A stretch of 64,000 nucleotides of DNA from Crassaminicella indica (GTDB lineage Bacteria > Bacillota > Clostridia > Peptostreptococcales > Thermotaleaceae). Each line of letters begins with the position of its first letter. Positions within the stretch are counted from its first letter, which is position 1. Under the pieces are notes generated by a model. The model did not search any database. It saw only the letters and a program-made list of their open reading frames with translations, and was not told where the DNA came from. The stretch spans positions 496,001 to 560,000 of the forward strand of contig NZ_CP078093.1 of the NCBI RefSeq assembly GCF_019203185.1, written 5' to 3'. Positions 8,312 through 18,325 of this stretch are shown here, in pieces. A program made the translations under genes and the position numbers.

Positions 8312-10234
8312 CTACACATCCCAGCTTTTAAGCATCTTATCTACTTCTATCGAATAGTACCCCTTGATAGCATAATTTTCTACCTCTCCACCATTTAATA
8401 AATTTCTACTTAAACCATGATTAAAATGTTGACATGAAAACTTTAAAAATAAACAAGCATGACATGCACCACTTTTTTCTTTGCATATTGGATCATACAA
8501 ACACGTTTGAGTCTTTTCATATGTATTCCTTAACCATCTAGCCAAATCATTTTCAAATGCAGCAATAAGTGCTCCCATACCACCACCTTGAAGCTTCGAT
8601 ACATATATAGCACCTGCCATACATGAAGGAAATAAATATTCTGACATACTATCTACATCCAGCCCTATGATCGATTTACCAGAATGAAATAGTACATGCA
8701 TAAAAGAATGTAACAATCGAAAAGTCAAAATAGAAGCCTTCATTCTATTATCATTCATATAGTCTTCTAATTTACATTTCGATAGATCTTCGTTAGAATT
8801 ATATGAAAAAACTAAATATTTATATAATATTGCATGCGCTTTAGCTTTTGTCATTTTTTTATTCATATCAATTGTTATAAGCTCATTTACCTTTAGCCAT
8901 GCTAATACTCTTAATGGATCTAGCTTAAATACAATCGCTTCATTTTCATTTTTAAATACAGGAATATGAATTTTATGCCTATTATTTTTAATCTTTTGTA
9001 CAAAAGGATTTAGAACAGCTTTAGAGCGATCGAAGCTTCTTCTTGTATAACCTATCCCCATTGTAATAACAGGAAATTTTTCAAATAGAGTTATGGTGTC
9101 AAGACCTAAATTCGTAGCTTCATCCTTTGCATTAATATAAGCAGTCTCTTGAATTGAATTATAGCTTTCTTGAGCTTCATTAAGCTTTTCATCCAATGTA
9201 CTTCCATTATTCTCATAACATGTATATAAAAATTCATGTAGAAGATTATCTTTTTTTATTAATTCTATTGGAACAGCTTGATCAAACAAACTCTGTATTT
9301 CATCCATCAAGTTCTTCTTTGAATCATTAGGTTGAATATTAGTTTCTTTTGCTAATTTCATTAACAGTTCTTTTTCTGCATTATTTTTAGCAGCTTCTAG
9401 CAATTTTCTTATTGTACTACTACTATCTTTTTCTAAAAAATTTTCATTATACCTTTCCTTATTAATTGAAGGCAATCCAAGTAATGCTCCAATTTGAACA
9501 TATGGAAAAATGTCTAATTCCTTTCTTTGGGACAATTTCTCATGCTCTAAATTAACAAAAGATAATAATGCTGGATAATAATTACTTCCATCTGCAATAT
9601 AAGATCCTCCTAAATAGTATTTATTATTATCTCTCATTGTTTTTGTTAAAGGTAAAGTTGTCCTTTTAGTACCCAAAGAACCAAGAGATTTTTTCTGTAT
9701 ATAATTATACCAAGTAGCCGTATCAAAGCGACGCGTATCTCTCATCCTTATACCCCTATATTTTTCTTCCCAAGTTTTCTTACCTTTATTTGTTTTAACA
9801 TTTAAAGCTTGTATATCTCCATTTAAATGTACTAAAGCATAAGGATACTGCTTCAGCTTGCCTTGACCACAAAATTTACATTTTAATTGAGGATTCCTTC
9901 TTTTTAATTCCTCGAGACTCTTATATTCATGTACATTTCCACATGCTTCATTATCACATTTGAATACTAAAGGAAATAATTCAAATTTAATTTCCTCCAC
10001 TTCTCCAAAGCAATACATATCATCTCTTTTTGGATATAAATCATTCTTTAAGTCATTGTTTATTATCCAATTATCTACAAAGCTATAAACATTTTGTAAC
10101 AAATGCTCAGTATTTTCATTTAATTCTTTCATTTTCATATCTGTAACTATGTACCATATTTTAGAATCAGCAAATAATGCTCCTGGTAAATATCTAAACA
10201 TTACTTGACTTGTTCCTCGTTTAAGACTTGGCAT
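8312..10234 (-). CDS. drmB: DrmB-like DUF1998 protein (DISARM)
   Basis: About 640 residues. The start is ATG 10234, or the GTG at 10240 that overlaps the stop of the helicase gene, pointing to translational coupling. Near residues 95-130 a pair of Cys clusters (CDNEACGNVHEY, then LKCKFCGQGKL) looks like a zinc ribbon. The last third carries the DUF1998 hallmark: RLLHSFMHVLFHSGKS, then a glycine stretch KLQGGGMGALI and a Cys-rich end (CLYDPICKEK, CHACLFLKFSCQHFNHGLSR). DrmB works with DrmA as the core DISARM complex on DNA. The gene lies exactly between the helicase and the PLD gene, the diagnostic drmA-drmB-drmC order. No truncation is evident. Confidence 0.87.
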   Translation of the reverse strand: MPSLKRGTSQVMFRYLPGALFADSKIWYIVTDMKMKELNENTEHLLQNVYSFVDNWIINNDLKNDLYPKRDDMYCFGEVEEIKFELFPLVFKCDNEACGNVHEYKSLEELKRRNPQLKCKFCGQGKLKQYPYALVHLNGDIQALNVKTNKGKKTWEEKYRGIRMRDTRRFDTATWYNYIQKKSLGSLGTKRTTLPLTKTMRDNNKYYLGGSYIADGSNYYPALLSFVNLEHEKLSQRKELDIFPYVQIGALLGLPSINKERYNENFLEKDSSSTIRKLLEAAKNNAEKELLMKLAKETNIQPNDSKKNLMDEIQSLFDQAVPIELIKKDNLLHEFLYTCYENNGSTLDEKLNEAQESYNSIQETAYINAKDEATNLGLDTITLFEKFPVITMGIGYTRRSFDRSKAVLNPFVQKIKNNRHKIHIPVFKNENEAIVFKLDPLRVLAWLKVNELITIDMNKKMTKAKAHAILYKYLVFSYNSNEDLSKCKLEDYMNDNRMKASILTFRLLHSFMHVLFHSGKSIIGLDVDSMSEYLFPSCMAGAIYVSKLQGGGMGALIAAFENDLARWLRNTYEKTQTCLYDPICKEKSGACHACLFLKFSCQHFNHGLSRNLLNGGEVENYAIKGYYSIEVDKMLKSWDV

Positions 10235-10236
10235 TA

Positions 10237-13200
10237 TCACTCACTTCCTTCTTTTTTGTTAAACTCATCAAAAGCAAATCTTAAAATATAATCCGTTTCA
10301 AAGTTTGACTGTAGGGTTAAACCTTCTTCAATATCTCTAAAGCTTGTTATTGGATTAAGTACATTTTCATCCTTTATCTTCATTGTTGATGGTTGCTTAT
10401 TTAAAATATAAATTTTATCTTGAAAAGCTTTTTCAATAGCTTTTTCAGCCTTTTCCCGTGCTACAATTGAGAATAAATCACTATCTACTCCAATAATTCT
10501 TTTTAAAGACTCTAATAGCTCATCTTCAATACGATTTCCTTTTGTATTTTGATCTGCTATATATTTTTGATATTGTCCACAGTTATAAAGAGTATACTTA
10601 TGTCTTTGCGAATGAACACAATATAGTAAACCTGCTAATAATCCAGATATACTTCTTTCAATAGCTTTAATCGCAAATCTATTAATAGGTACTGGGTCCA
10701 CTAATCGATCTAAAAATATATGGTTTTGAATAAAAAACTCATATTGAGACCTTTCTCTCAAATCATTAGCCCTAAAGCTAACAAGTACTAAGCCTGTATG
10801 TGATCTAGAAGAACGACTACTAGCCTGAATATATTCCGCATACTTCGATGGCATACCTGCCATAAAGAAAGCATTGATTCGCTCTAAATCTACACCATGA
10901 CTAATTAAACTAGTTGCTATTAAAGTATGCAACTTATTTTTATACTTCATATAACTTCCATCCGCTTCAATTTTATCAATAACCTTCACGATTTTATCCA
11001 TTTCATTATCGCCAGTTAATATCTCTGTATGCATATCAAAATCTAAATTTATATTTTTCTTCAAATCCAAATATACAGACTCATCCAGTCTTCGTTTCAC
11101 ATCATGTCCCATAGCTTTTTTGTTAACATATACTACTGAAAGGTCATAGTTTGATATAAATTCAAAAAATTCTTTTTCATCTTTAATACTTTCTAAGCAT
11201 ATTTTTTTCCAAGAATTCTTTGCCTGTGAGTATAGTCTCAAAATTTCTTTATGGTAAAGATATAAACATCTTCCTATTACTTCGTCTTGTGACCGAGCAT
11301 GAGAAAGAACACCCATATATAAACGTCTTTTTATAATAGGCTTACTCGTAGCATAAAAGGATTCTCCATTTTTAAAGCCCATTGAAGGATATTTCCTAGC
11401 GCGCCTTAAATACAAATGCTTTACATGCTTTTCATAAGCTTCAATAGTAGCTGTTGCAGCAATTATTTTAGGTAAATGAAATTTTTCTCTTCCAAACAAC
11501 CGAGAGCACTCATTAAGCATTCCTTCATAATGTCCATTTAAAACCCCTAGTTCCTCCTTCAATAAATGTAACTCATCCTGAATTAATAATGATGGTATAG
11601 GATCATAAAATACATTTTTCTTATGCTCTTCTAACTGAGCTTTGTATAATTTTGTTTCTTTTGCTTTAGCATCACATGCCCCATATTCATCATAGGTTCC
11701 AACAATACATCTATCTGAAAAATAACCATGCTTCTTGCAGAAGCCTCCTACTTGTCCAAAAATATGAGAAAACTCTCTATATCTACCAAGAATTGCAAGC
11801 TTATCTACAGTACCACATAAAACACTAGGTACAAATCTATATACTTCGGAATCTGTCATATATAATGGTAATTTCCCTTTCAAGCTACTTTTATAGACAA
11901 AGCAATCTTTATTAGTGCAAACATGCATAAATTTCCAATAATCATTATCAAACTCTAGTGTCAAATCTTTATTACACATAGGACATTTGTGAATCATCAT
12001 CCTCTTTTTCTTATTAATTTCATTTCTCATATATTCTGTTACTTTTCTTTTATTGACAAAATTATCTGTATTACTTCCACCTGCAAAAAAACCTATAGAA
12101 AATGGATCTCCTTTTTCTAATAATTCATTAGAAGTTTGCCTGTATTTTTCTGCATAAATTAATATTTTAGCTAGTCTATCCAACTGGTTTTTTGATAGCA
12201 TTCTTAGCGGAAATCTTATCCATGCTGTACATCCTCTTTTTTTGCCTCTTAATCTATCATAAAATAAGGCACATATAATCAATCCAAAATATGCTTCTGT
12301 TTTTCCTCCTCCTGTAGGAAACCATAGCACATCTGCATAGCTAGCAGATTCCTTTATTTCTTTACTTAAAATGTCTTTTTCTGGTAATTCTCTAACCAAT
12401 AAGCTGGGTAATATTCTAACCACAAAAACAATCTGAAATAGTCTCCATGATGAATATTTACTAGCTTCACTAAAAATCTTATTCATAATATTGAAAGCTA
12501 ACATTAGTCTATCGTCTCTTTCCAATGTATAAATACCTAACTCAAAAGACTCTATCTCTTTTTCAAAAGCTTCCATATCTTTTATACAGCTTTCTACCTC
12601 TTCCTTTGTATTTAATTGCTGTTCCTTGTCCCCATTATTATTTATGAAAGCTTGCCAATTACTTGAATATTTCTTCATTTCCAATGCAATTTGCTTTAAT
12701 ACTTTAATTGTATTTTGTTTATCAGCTAAATCATCAAATTTAACCGCTAGGTCTTCACGAGTTCTATAATGATTCTGAAAATACGAGGGCACCGTCTCTG
12801 TCGATAGTATTATATGATTCTTAATTTCTTCAGATATACCAACGCAATTTATCCCTTTAACTTTATATTTTTTATCATATTTATAATCCTTTGGTGCTCC
12901 ATCAAATTCAAAATATCTATGTATATTTTTATCGACTTTTACTGATAAATTACAATCAAAAAATTCTAAAGGATGCCCAGTTGGTTTTTCTTTTCCAGAA
13001 ATATCCACTTTAGGTGTCTTATTAATTAAAGAAACAACTATTTTAAATAGTGTTTTTCCAGATCTATCTTTATATGTTATTGGATCTATAACAATTTCTG
13101 CGTTCCATTCTGGTATATTAAAATTTTCATCCTTTATATTACTTATCATTTTATTAAATTCATCTTCACTATTTGGTACTTCATAAATAGGTACAAAGCC

Positions 13201-13842
13201 TCTAGCATTTATAAAGCTTTCTTTAATAGAAAAAAAATCCTTCATATCCACCTTGCTTTTAAACTGATCTATTATTATATCTTTAAGTAAAAAACTTTCT
13301 TTCTTAAGATTTTTTGTATTTATCTCAAAGTAATAGTCTTCTACTTCTATTTTCACTTGTCTATATTTCTCTAACAGCATTAAGCCCTTATCTTTTTTTA
13401 TGTTGCTAATATTATTTTCAGAATCCATCATATTGAATTCATCACTATTTAGCTCTATATCCTCCTCTTTATTCAAATATTCAAGTGTTTTTCGTTGTTC
13501 TTCATAGCTTGGGAAATATCTTGGATATAAATTAAAAGAAAAGCTTAGATATCCACTTATCTTTTCTTCCATTGGTTCAACTAAAAATTCCAACCCTAAA
13601 TTAACATTTTTAAAAAGGTTAACTCTTTGTATTTGAAAATCTACCTTATTCTCTTCATTAATATCATTGTTGAATTCTGAATCTGAAAATAATACTCCAG
13701 AGAAAAAACGTCTTGTAGGTTCTTCTCCAATAACTTCTATTTCATTTCTTCCTAAAAGCCCATCTTTTATGACATTATGTAAATGCTTTACTATTTTTAC
13801 CTCGTCATTAATTCTTTTTTCTACTTTTTCATTTTTCATCAT
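10237..13842 (-). CDS. drmA: DrmA-like SF2 helicase (DISARM)
   Basis: 1201 residues. After a 500-residue N-terminal region, Walker A reads LWFPTGGGKTEAYFGL (about residue 507). A zinc-binding pair follows near 620 (HKCPMCNKDL, then HVCTNKDC). The DExH box is LLIQDELHLLKEE (about 755), motif III IIAATATIEAYE, and the C-terminal helicase lobe has LIATSLISHGVDLERI followed by QASSRSSRSHTGL (about 1007), matching motifs V and VI. This is the layout of DrmA, the ATP-dependent motor of DISARM that binds unmethylated incoming DNA. The start MMKNEKVEK has AAGGGG about 10 bp upstream. It overlaps the preceding DrmE-like gene by 14 bp and abuts drmB by stop-start overlap, so the three are co-translated. 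Confidence 0.87.
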   Translation of the reverse strand: MMKNEKVEKRINDEVKIVKHLHNVIKDGLLGRNEIEVIGEEPTRRFFSGVLFSDSEFNNDINEENKVDFQIQRVNLFKNVNLGLEFLVEPMEEKISGYLSFSFNLYPRYFPSYEEQRKTLEYLNKEEDIELNSDEFNMMDSENNISNIKKDKGLMLLEKYRQVKIEVEDYYFEINTKNLKKESFLLKDIIIDQFKSKVDMKDFFSIKESFINARGFVPIYEVPNSEDEFNKMISNIKDENFNIPEWNAEIVIDPITYKDRSGKTLFKIVVSLINKTPKVDISGKEKPTGHPLEFFDCNLSVKVDKNIHRYFEFDGAPKDYKYDKKYKVKGINCVGISEEIKNHIILSTETVPSYFQNHYRTREDLAVKFDDLADKQNTIKVLKQIALEMKKYSSNWQAFINNNGDKEQQLNTKEEVESCIKDMEAFEKEIESFELGIYTLERDDRLMLAFNIMNKIFSEASKYSSWRLFQIVFVVRILPSLLVRELPEKDILSKEIKESASYADVLWFPTGGGKTEAYFGLIICALFYDRLRGKKRGCTAWIRFPLRMLSKNQLDRLAKILIYAEKYRQTSNELLEKGDPFSIGFFAGGSNTDNFVNKRKVTEYMRNEINKKKRMMIHKCPMCNKDLTLEFDNDYWKFMHVCTNKDCFVYKSSLKGKLPLYMTDSEVYRFVPSVLCGTVDKLAILGRYREFSHIFGQVGGFCKKHGYFSDRCIVGTYDEYGACDAKAKETKLYKAQLEEHKKNVFYDPIPSLLIQDELHLLKEELGVLNGHYEGMLNECSRLFGREKFHLPKIIAATATIEAYEKHVKHLYLRRARKYPSMGFKNGESFYATSKPIIKRRLYMGVLSHARSQDEVIGRCLYLYHKEILRLYSQAKNSWKKICLESIKDEKEFFEFISNYDLSVVYVNKKAMGHDVKRRLDESVYLDLKKNINLDFDMHTEILTGDNEMDKIVKVIDKIEADGSYMKYKNKLHTLIATSLISHGVDLERINAFFMAGMPSKYAEYIQASSRSSRSHTGLVLVSFRANDLRERSQYEFFIQNHIFLDRLVDPVPINRFAIKAIERSISGLLAGLLYCVHSQRHKYTLYNCGQYQKYIADQNTKGNRIEDELLESLKRIIGVDSDLFSIVAREKAEKAIEKAFQDKIYILNKQPSTMKIKDENVLNPITSFRDIEEGLTLQSNFETDYILRFAFDEFNKKEGSE

Positions 13843-16603
13843 ATTTCAATAACCCCTTTTTTTTAATCAGATGATAATTGTCTTTGCTAATTACCTTTTC
13901 TAAAATTGCAGAATGCACTAAATATTCCTTTTCGTATTCAAGCTGCTGCACTTCTAGTAATTCTAATACTTCTAATACATCTTGAGTACTTATATAAATA
14001 TCCTTTCCTAGACTAATCCATTCATTGGTATTAATTGTAATATTTGATGAAATATTATTTACTTGGTTCATTATAATTTTTCCTAGAGCTTTGCCTAATT
14101 TGATATATATCCCCCACAGCTCTTTCATTGCCTTGTAAATAGATTTAATACGCCTAGTATAATATTCATCCTTTAAAATTTTTGCTATGGCATATAAATT
14201 TTTTTCATCTCTTACTAACGACACTTTTCCTTCTATCCAATTGCCAATTGTTAAAACTGAAGAAATGTTTCCACCATATGCATTAATTTCTTCTAGTATC
14301 CTTTGATAAATAGCACTTTTACTTTGATATGAACTATAAAATTTCTTCCAAATTAATTTCATCATATCTTGCCATTCATTTACATTAAGCTCAATCCATT
14401 TCATTACTAATGTATTCGATGCCATATTTAAAAGCTCATCAAATATCTCCCTACGTTCCTTTTGCTTGAGCCTTATTAGAATGTCACCTCTTTTAAATTC
14501 AAAAGGTCCTATACTATCAACTTCATCTTTATCAAACCTTTTTACTCTAAATGCTTTATCCCTTGAGACAAATATTAATTGCTCTTCAATCCTTCCTTTT
14601 TTTTCATTTAATTTATTCACATGTAGCTTTACACATGATATATACTCATACCTTTTTTCTGCATAGCTTGTAATATCATAGCTTATCTGCTCACAAATAT
14701 TCATATCTATTTCTTCATCTAATTCATCTTCCATAAGGTTAAATAGCTTTTCATCTTCAAATAATTTATCTATTTTGTCTATTGGCGAATTTTCTTTTTT
14801 TTCATTCTTATACTGCTGCGTTACTTTATAATCTACAATACTTATGGATGTTTTATTATTTTTAGGTACTGTATCCCATATTTTGCTTTCTACTTTAAAT
14901 AAATTATTGAAGGCATTTTTTAAATATTTCACAAAACTTTTATTAAAAACCATATTGATTTGGTAATCAATAATCTTTTTTTCATAAAATCCACATACAA
15001 TATAAAACTTTGTTTTTGCTAAAAAATAAAATGAGCTTAGATATTTTTTATTCCACGGATTTGTTAATATAATAATACTTGGAGCATTATCCTCTTGGTT
15101 AAATATTTCTCTTATTTGTTTTCTTGCCCAATCTGATTGAGTTATGACTTCAATTCTAGATAAGTCTTTCGTACTTAAATATAAAGAAGCTCTTAACCAT
15201 AGTTTATATTCTTGAGCTACTAATTTCTCCCCTACAATAATAGTAATTTTATTTCTGTTAGAAACATTAGCCCTAACGATATTAGAAATAACCTCTCCTC
15301 GAGGACTACCTTCCTTCTTATAGTAGTACTCATATATTTCAAGTATTTTATGCTTTAAATGGGGCATCATAAATTTTTTTATGGTTTCTTCTTCTAAAGT
15401 ATCCGTTGGTATTTTTTCACAAGCATTAATTAATTGTCTTAAAGTAGCCTTTCCCTCTGCTAATCTAGTTCTTTCATACCATACTAAGGGTAAAGGCAAT
15501 GATACTAACTTAATCAACATATCTTTCATTCGCTTAAAGCCTTTACTTAGATTACCTTTTTTAGTATATGATCTCTTTAAAATAATGAAGGCATCTCTTA
15601 TTTTATTTTTCACCTTATTTGCTTCAATGATGTTGTAAATTTTAATATTCGACTCAGCTTTATCTAAATAAGGCAATGAAGCTTGGATATTCCACGATGC
15701 TGTTATGGAATTAGTCTTGAAGCATTCTTTTTTTACAAAAAAATTATTGAAGAGATAGATAGAATTTTGATTTACTGGAATGATATTATTGAAAGTAGCT
15801 ATTGCTTTATATGTTGATTGATCAAAATTAGGAGCTATTGCAATCACATGTTTAGAATGCTCCTGTGCCCATTTTATAATTTGTTCAGCCCTCCCCCTAT
15901 GTCTATAAGGTACTAAATCCACAATGATTACATCTGCCTCTTTCTTAATTTCCTCTGGAAGATTTTTTCTATATGCTCTATATAAAGCAATCCATGGTAA
16001 TGTTCCATCATCTTTGTTTTTTATTTTGCTATTTTCCCTTTTATTGTTAAAGGAAAACTTCTTAAACGTATTTGCTTCAATTGTGTATATATTAAAAAAA
16101 TCCCTTAAAAAATTTCCGTTTATACTGGTTCTCCAAATATGTGATAGCAATTCAATATTATCAGATATTATTAATATCCCTGAACCCACACTGAATTTGT
16201 ATTCATTATTCGATAACAAGCTACTAACTAAATGCTGTAGGATTAGATGATAGGACAATAATAGTGGAAACGCATATGAAAAAGGAGGCATAATAAAAGC
16301 AATATTCCCCTCATGTTTATTATTTTTTGAAAGCATATATGCTTTTAATGATACTGTTAATATAATATTGTCTATCTCATTTAAATTAACTTTAGCTTGT
16401 TTAGATTGAAAATTGATATTATTTATACTTTCAAATAAACAATACTTCTCATGGCTTAACATTCCTCTCCCTAAATCTTCATTTGATAAATCTATTAAAT
16501 TTTTAAAGTACAATTCATGTATCTCTTTATTCACCTGCAAGGATTCTGGAATTATACTACTAAGTGCTTGCTTTTTTCTTTGCTCTGATAATTGTCCATA
16601 CAA
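13829..16603 (-). CDS. DrmE-like DISARM protein
   Basis: About 924 residues if translation begins at TTG 16603, which has GGAGG 8-9 bp upstream; ATG 16627 and TTG 16642 extend the same frame but lack a ribosome-binding site. The N-terminal half resembles a degenerate helicase-like fold with no intact Walker A (GNIAFIMPPFSYAFPLLLS, VIIVDLVPYRHRGRAEQI). Near the C-terminus, an ISSVLTIGNWIEGKVSLVRD segment followed by a long helix (RRIKSIYKAMKELWGIYIKL) fits the end of class 2 DISARM DrmE proteins. DrmE has no assigned biochemical role. The position immediately ahead of drmA, with a 14-bp overlap, supports the call. The alternative, DrmD of class 1, is unlikely because DrmD is an SNF2 helicase with intact motifs, absent here. 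Confidence 0.62.
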   Translation of the reverse strand: MYGQLSEQRKKQALSSIIPESLQVNKEIHELYFKNLIDLSNEDLGRGMLSHEKYCLFESINNINFQSKQAKVNLNEIDNIILTVSLKAYMLSKNNKHEGNIAFIMPPFSYAFPLLLSYHLILQHLVSSLLSNNEYKFSVGSGILIISDNIELLSHIWRTSINGNFLRDFFNIYTIEANTFKKFSFNNKRENSKIKNKDDGTLPWIALYRAYRKNLPEEIKKEADVIIVDLVPYRHRGRAEQIIKWAQEHSKHVIAIAPNFDQSTYKAIATFNNIIPVNQNSIYLFNNFFVKKECFKTNSITASWNIQASLPYLDKAESNIKIYNIIEANKVKNKIRDAFIILKRSYTKKGNLSKGFKRMKDMLIKLVSLPLPLVWYERTRLAEGKATLRQLINACEKIPTDTLEEETIKKFMMPHLKHKILEIYEYYYKKEGSPRGEVISNIVRANVSNRNKITIIVGEKLVAQEYKLWLRASLYLSTKDLSRIEVITQSDWARKQIREIFNQEDNAPSIIILTNPWNKKYLSSFYFLAKTKFYIVCGFYEKKIIDYQINMVFNKSFVKYLKNAFNNLFKVESKIWDTVPKNNKTSISIVDYKVTQQYKNEKKENSPIDKIDKLFEDEKLFNLMEDELDEEIDMNICEQISYDITSYAEKRYEYISCVKLHVNKLNEKKGRIEEQLIFVSRDKAFRVKRFDKDEVDSIGPFEFKRGDILIRLKQKERREIFDELLNMASNTLVMKWIELNVNEWQDMMKLIWKKFYSSYQSKSAIYQRILEEINAYGGNISSVLTIGNWIEGKVSLVRDEKNLYAIAKILKDEYYTRRIKSIYKAMKELWGIYIKLGKALGKIIMNQVNNISSNITINTNEWISLGKDIYISTQDVLEVLELLEVQQLEYEKEYLVHSAILEKVISKDNYHLIKKKGLLKYDEK

Positions 16604-16878
16604 AACAAAAACCTCCAAAGGTTGCATTTTATTAGAATACAAACGTATTTATAATGTTTATTATTTCGACATTTGAAATAGAATCCCCTTCATATTTTTA
16701 CATATTTAATCATAATATGTATTTTTTACATGTTACTGTTTCTATATGAAATACATTCATTCTTAAAATCATTGAATTTCCTTTTAATAATGTAACAGTC
16801 ATATATTCATTAATAAGCTTATACCCAATAATTATTATATTTTGAAACATTGGCTCAATAATGTTTATCTAATTATAA

Positions 16879-16914
16879 AAGCTAATTAAGAAGATTCCAC
16901 TTCCTAATTAGCTT
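16879..16914 (-). terminator. terminator-like stem at the methyltransferase stop codon
   Basis: Arms AAGCTAATTA and TAATTAGCTT form a 10-bp stem, followed on the minus strand by TTATAATTAG. It begins at the methyltransferase stop codon (16913-16915). The tail is not a pure T-run, so efficiency is uncertain. Together with the roughly 310-bp gap up to the DrmE-like start it suggests that the methyltransferase and the drmE-drmA-drmB-drmC genes are separate transcripts. The rest of the gap (16604-16878) is AT-rich with no gene and no clear promoter that I can single out. Confidence 0.5.
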
Positions 16915-18178
16915 ATTCATAAAAATATTTAAAATTTTTCTTAATCTGGGCCTTTGTCGTAAATTTTGGTTTTCTTGGTTCCCCCTTAGATATAATTAAT
17001 ATCCTATCAACCTTAGTTGCTTCTCCCTTTCTTTCCTGCCCCCAAATTTTAGTAACCTTGTTATTGCCTTCTATTTTATCCTCTATAATCTCAACAAGCT
17101 GCAAATTAGTATATGGCTCTACATATTCCCAAACTTCTTCAGCTAGCTTTAACTCCTCCACATCTCCTATTACTATACAGGCTAATGCACCTGGCTTTAA
17201 TATTCGTTCCCAGCCACATATCAAATTCCTCATAAATATTAAATATTCCTCTAGCTTTAAACGATCTGATAATTTTATATTCGAGCCTTCTTCATAAGCT
17301 TTGTTTATTTTCAGCTGATCATCTACCATATCAAAATCTTTACCCAACATCCAAAGTCGTATCCAATTATATTTTCCATATCGAATTAATTTTAAATATG
17401 GAGGACTAGTTACAATTAAATCTATAGCTTCATCCTTTAATATTCTTCTATAGTTATTAATTTTTAAAGCATCATATTGATAGCTTTTACCTTTTCTTAA
17501 AGCCCTGTTCCATGGATATGTTTTAGCTATTCTATCTCTTAATAATTCAAATACATTTTGTTGTAATTTTACTAAATTATTTTCGGCTATATATTTTCTA
17601 ACATAATTAGGTGACATAGAAAAGGTATTGGGCATAGATATTGATAAATACATAGATGTGCCATCCTTTCTATGCTTGCCATGCATTATACCAAGCAAAA
17701 TAGCCATAATATATCGATCTATTTTCCTACGTATATCTAATTCATTCTTTAAGTATAACAGCATAGGCAATGTTACTTCCTCGTCATATAACATTCTTAT
17801 ATCAGGGTCAATCCTTAGAATACTCTCTCTAGAAATATATGTATTATTAAAATTTTCTTCTAATTCACATAACCGACGCATTATATTTTCATATTTAGGA
17901 ATATAGGTTTTAGCTCCAGTAAGAACACAAGCTAAAGGATTTAAATCATTACCAATTCCTACTCTATTATTTAAAGCAGCTTCTAAAACAGTTGTACCTC
18001 TGCCTGAAAAGGGATCATATACCTTTTCACCTTCCTCCGTAAATTGCTTTATAAAATAGTTTGGTAAAGAAGGGGGAAACATAGCTAAGTACGAGCAAAT
18101 ATTATGTGCTGGATTTTTCCACTTTTTTTTATTTGTTTTCCATATTGGCTTCAACCAAGCACGTTGCTTTCGAGCCAT
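16913..18178 (-). CDS. amino-methyltransferase (N4-cytosine or N6-adenine DNA methylase) of the DISARM-like locus
   Basis: 421 residues. The N-terminal region HNICSYLAMFPPSLPNYFI leads into motif I, VYDPFSGRGTTVLEAA (about residues 55-70), the AdoMet site. The catalytic motif IV is IVTSPPYLKLIRYG (about residue 260). The order, motif I before motif IV, is the alpha-like layout; TSPPY is most common in N4-cytosine and some N6-adenine enzymes. It would modify host DNA so that the DrmA-DrmB complex spares it. Characterised class 2 DISARM uses a C5-cytosine methylase and class 1 a much larger adenine methylase, so this small amino-methylase is atypical. It is divergent from the small gene at 18326 and ends in a terminator-like stem 310 bp ahead of the DrmE-like gene. 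The family is secure; base specificity is not. Confidence 0.85.
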   Translation of the reverse strand: MARKQRAWLKPIWKTNKKKWKNPAHNICSYLAMFPPSLPNYFIKQFTEEGEKVYDPFSGRGTTVLEAALNNRVGIGNDLNPLACVLTGAKTYIPKYENIMRRLCELEENFNNTYISRESILRIDPDIRMLYDEEVTLPMLLYLKNELDIRRKIDRYIMAILLGIMHGKHRKDGTSMYLSISMPNTFSMSPNYVRKYIAENNLVKLQQNVFELLRDRIAKTYPWNRALRKGKSYQYDALKINNYRRILKDEAIDLIVTSPPYLKLIRYGKYNWIRLWMLGKDFDMVDDQLKINKAYEEGSNIKLSDRLKLEEYLIFMRNLICGWERILKPGALACIVIGDVEELKLAEEVWEYVEPYTNLQLVEIIEDKIEGNNKVTKIWGQERKGEATKVDRILIISKGEPRKPKFTTKAQIKKNFKYFYE

Positions 18179-18200
18179 AAAATCAACCCCTTAAATTTAA

Positions 18201-18260
18201 TTATACACAGTATCTGGAAAATTACTATATAAACATTATAACATATTTTGTGTATAATGT
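18201..18260. promoter_or_regulatory. divergent promoter/operator between methyltransferase and small regulator
   Basis: TTATACACA at 18201-18209 is repeated in inverse form as TGTGTATAA at 18249-18257. A second, overlapping dyad ACATTATA / TATAATGT spans 18233-18260. A consensus -10, TATAAT (18253-18258), lies inside this dyad and faces the plus-strand gene. Dyads overlapping a promoter between divergent genes suggest an autoregulated switch, probably bound by the 107-residue protein encoded next to it. Confidence 0.5.
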
Positions 18261-18325
18261 ACATAAAACATATTGCATATACTCAAGTATTTTACTATAA
18301 TATATCATATAGGAGGTTGTAAATT

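Noticed and set aside
16681-16860. Partly symmetrical TGTTACTGTT and TGTAACAGTC blocks between the methyltransferase and the DrmE-like gene
   Set aside because: The two blocks are not true inverses on close reading, so I do not call an operator.
4821-18178. Interpretation of the cargo as BREX, a type I restriction system or Druantia
   Set aside because: No PglZ, BrxC or HsdR/HsdS-like protein is seen. The helicase followed by DUF1998 and a PLD protein is the DISARM arrangement. Druantia also has a helicase/DUF1998 protein, but without this drmA-drmB-drmC order.
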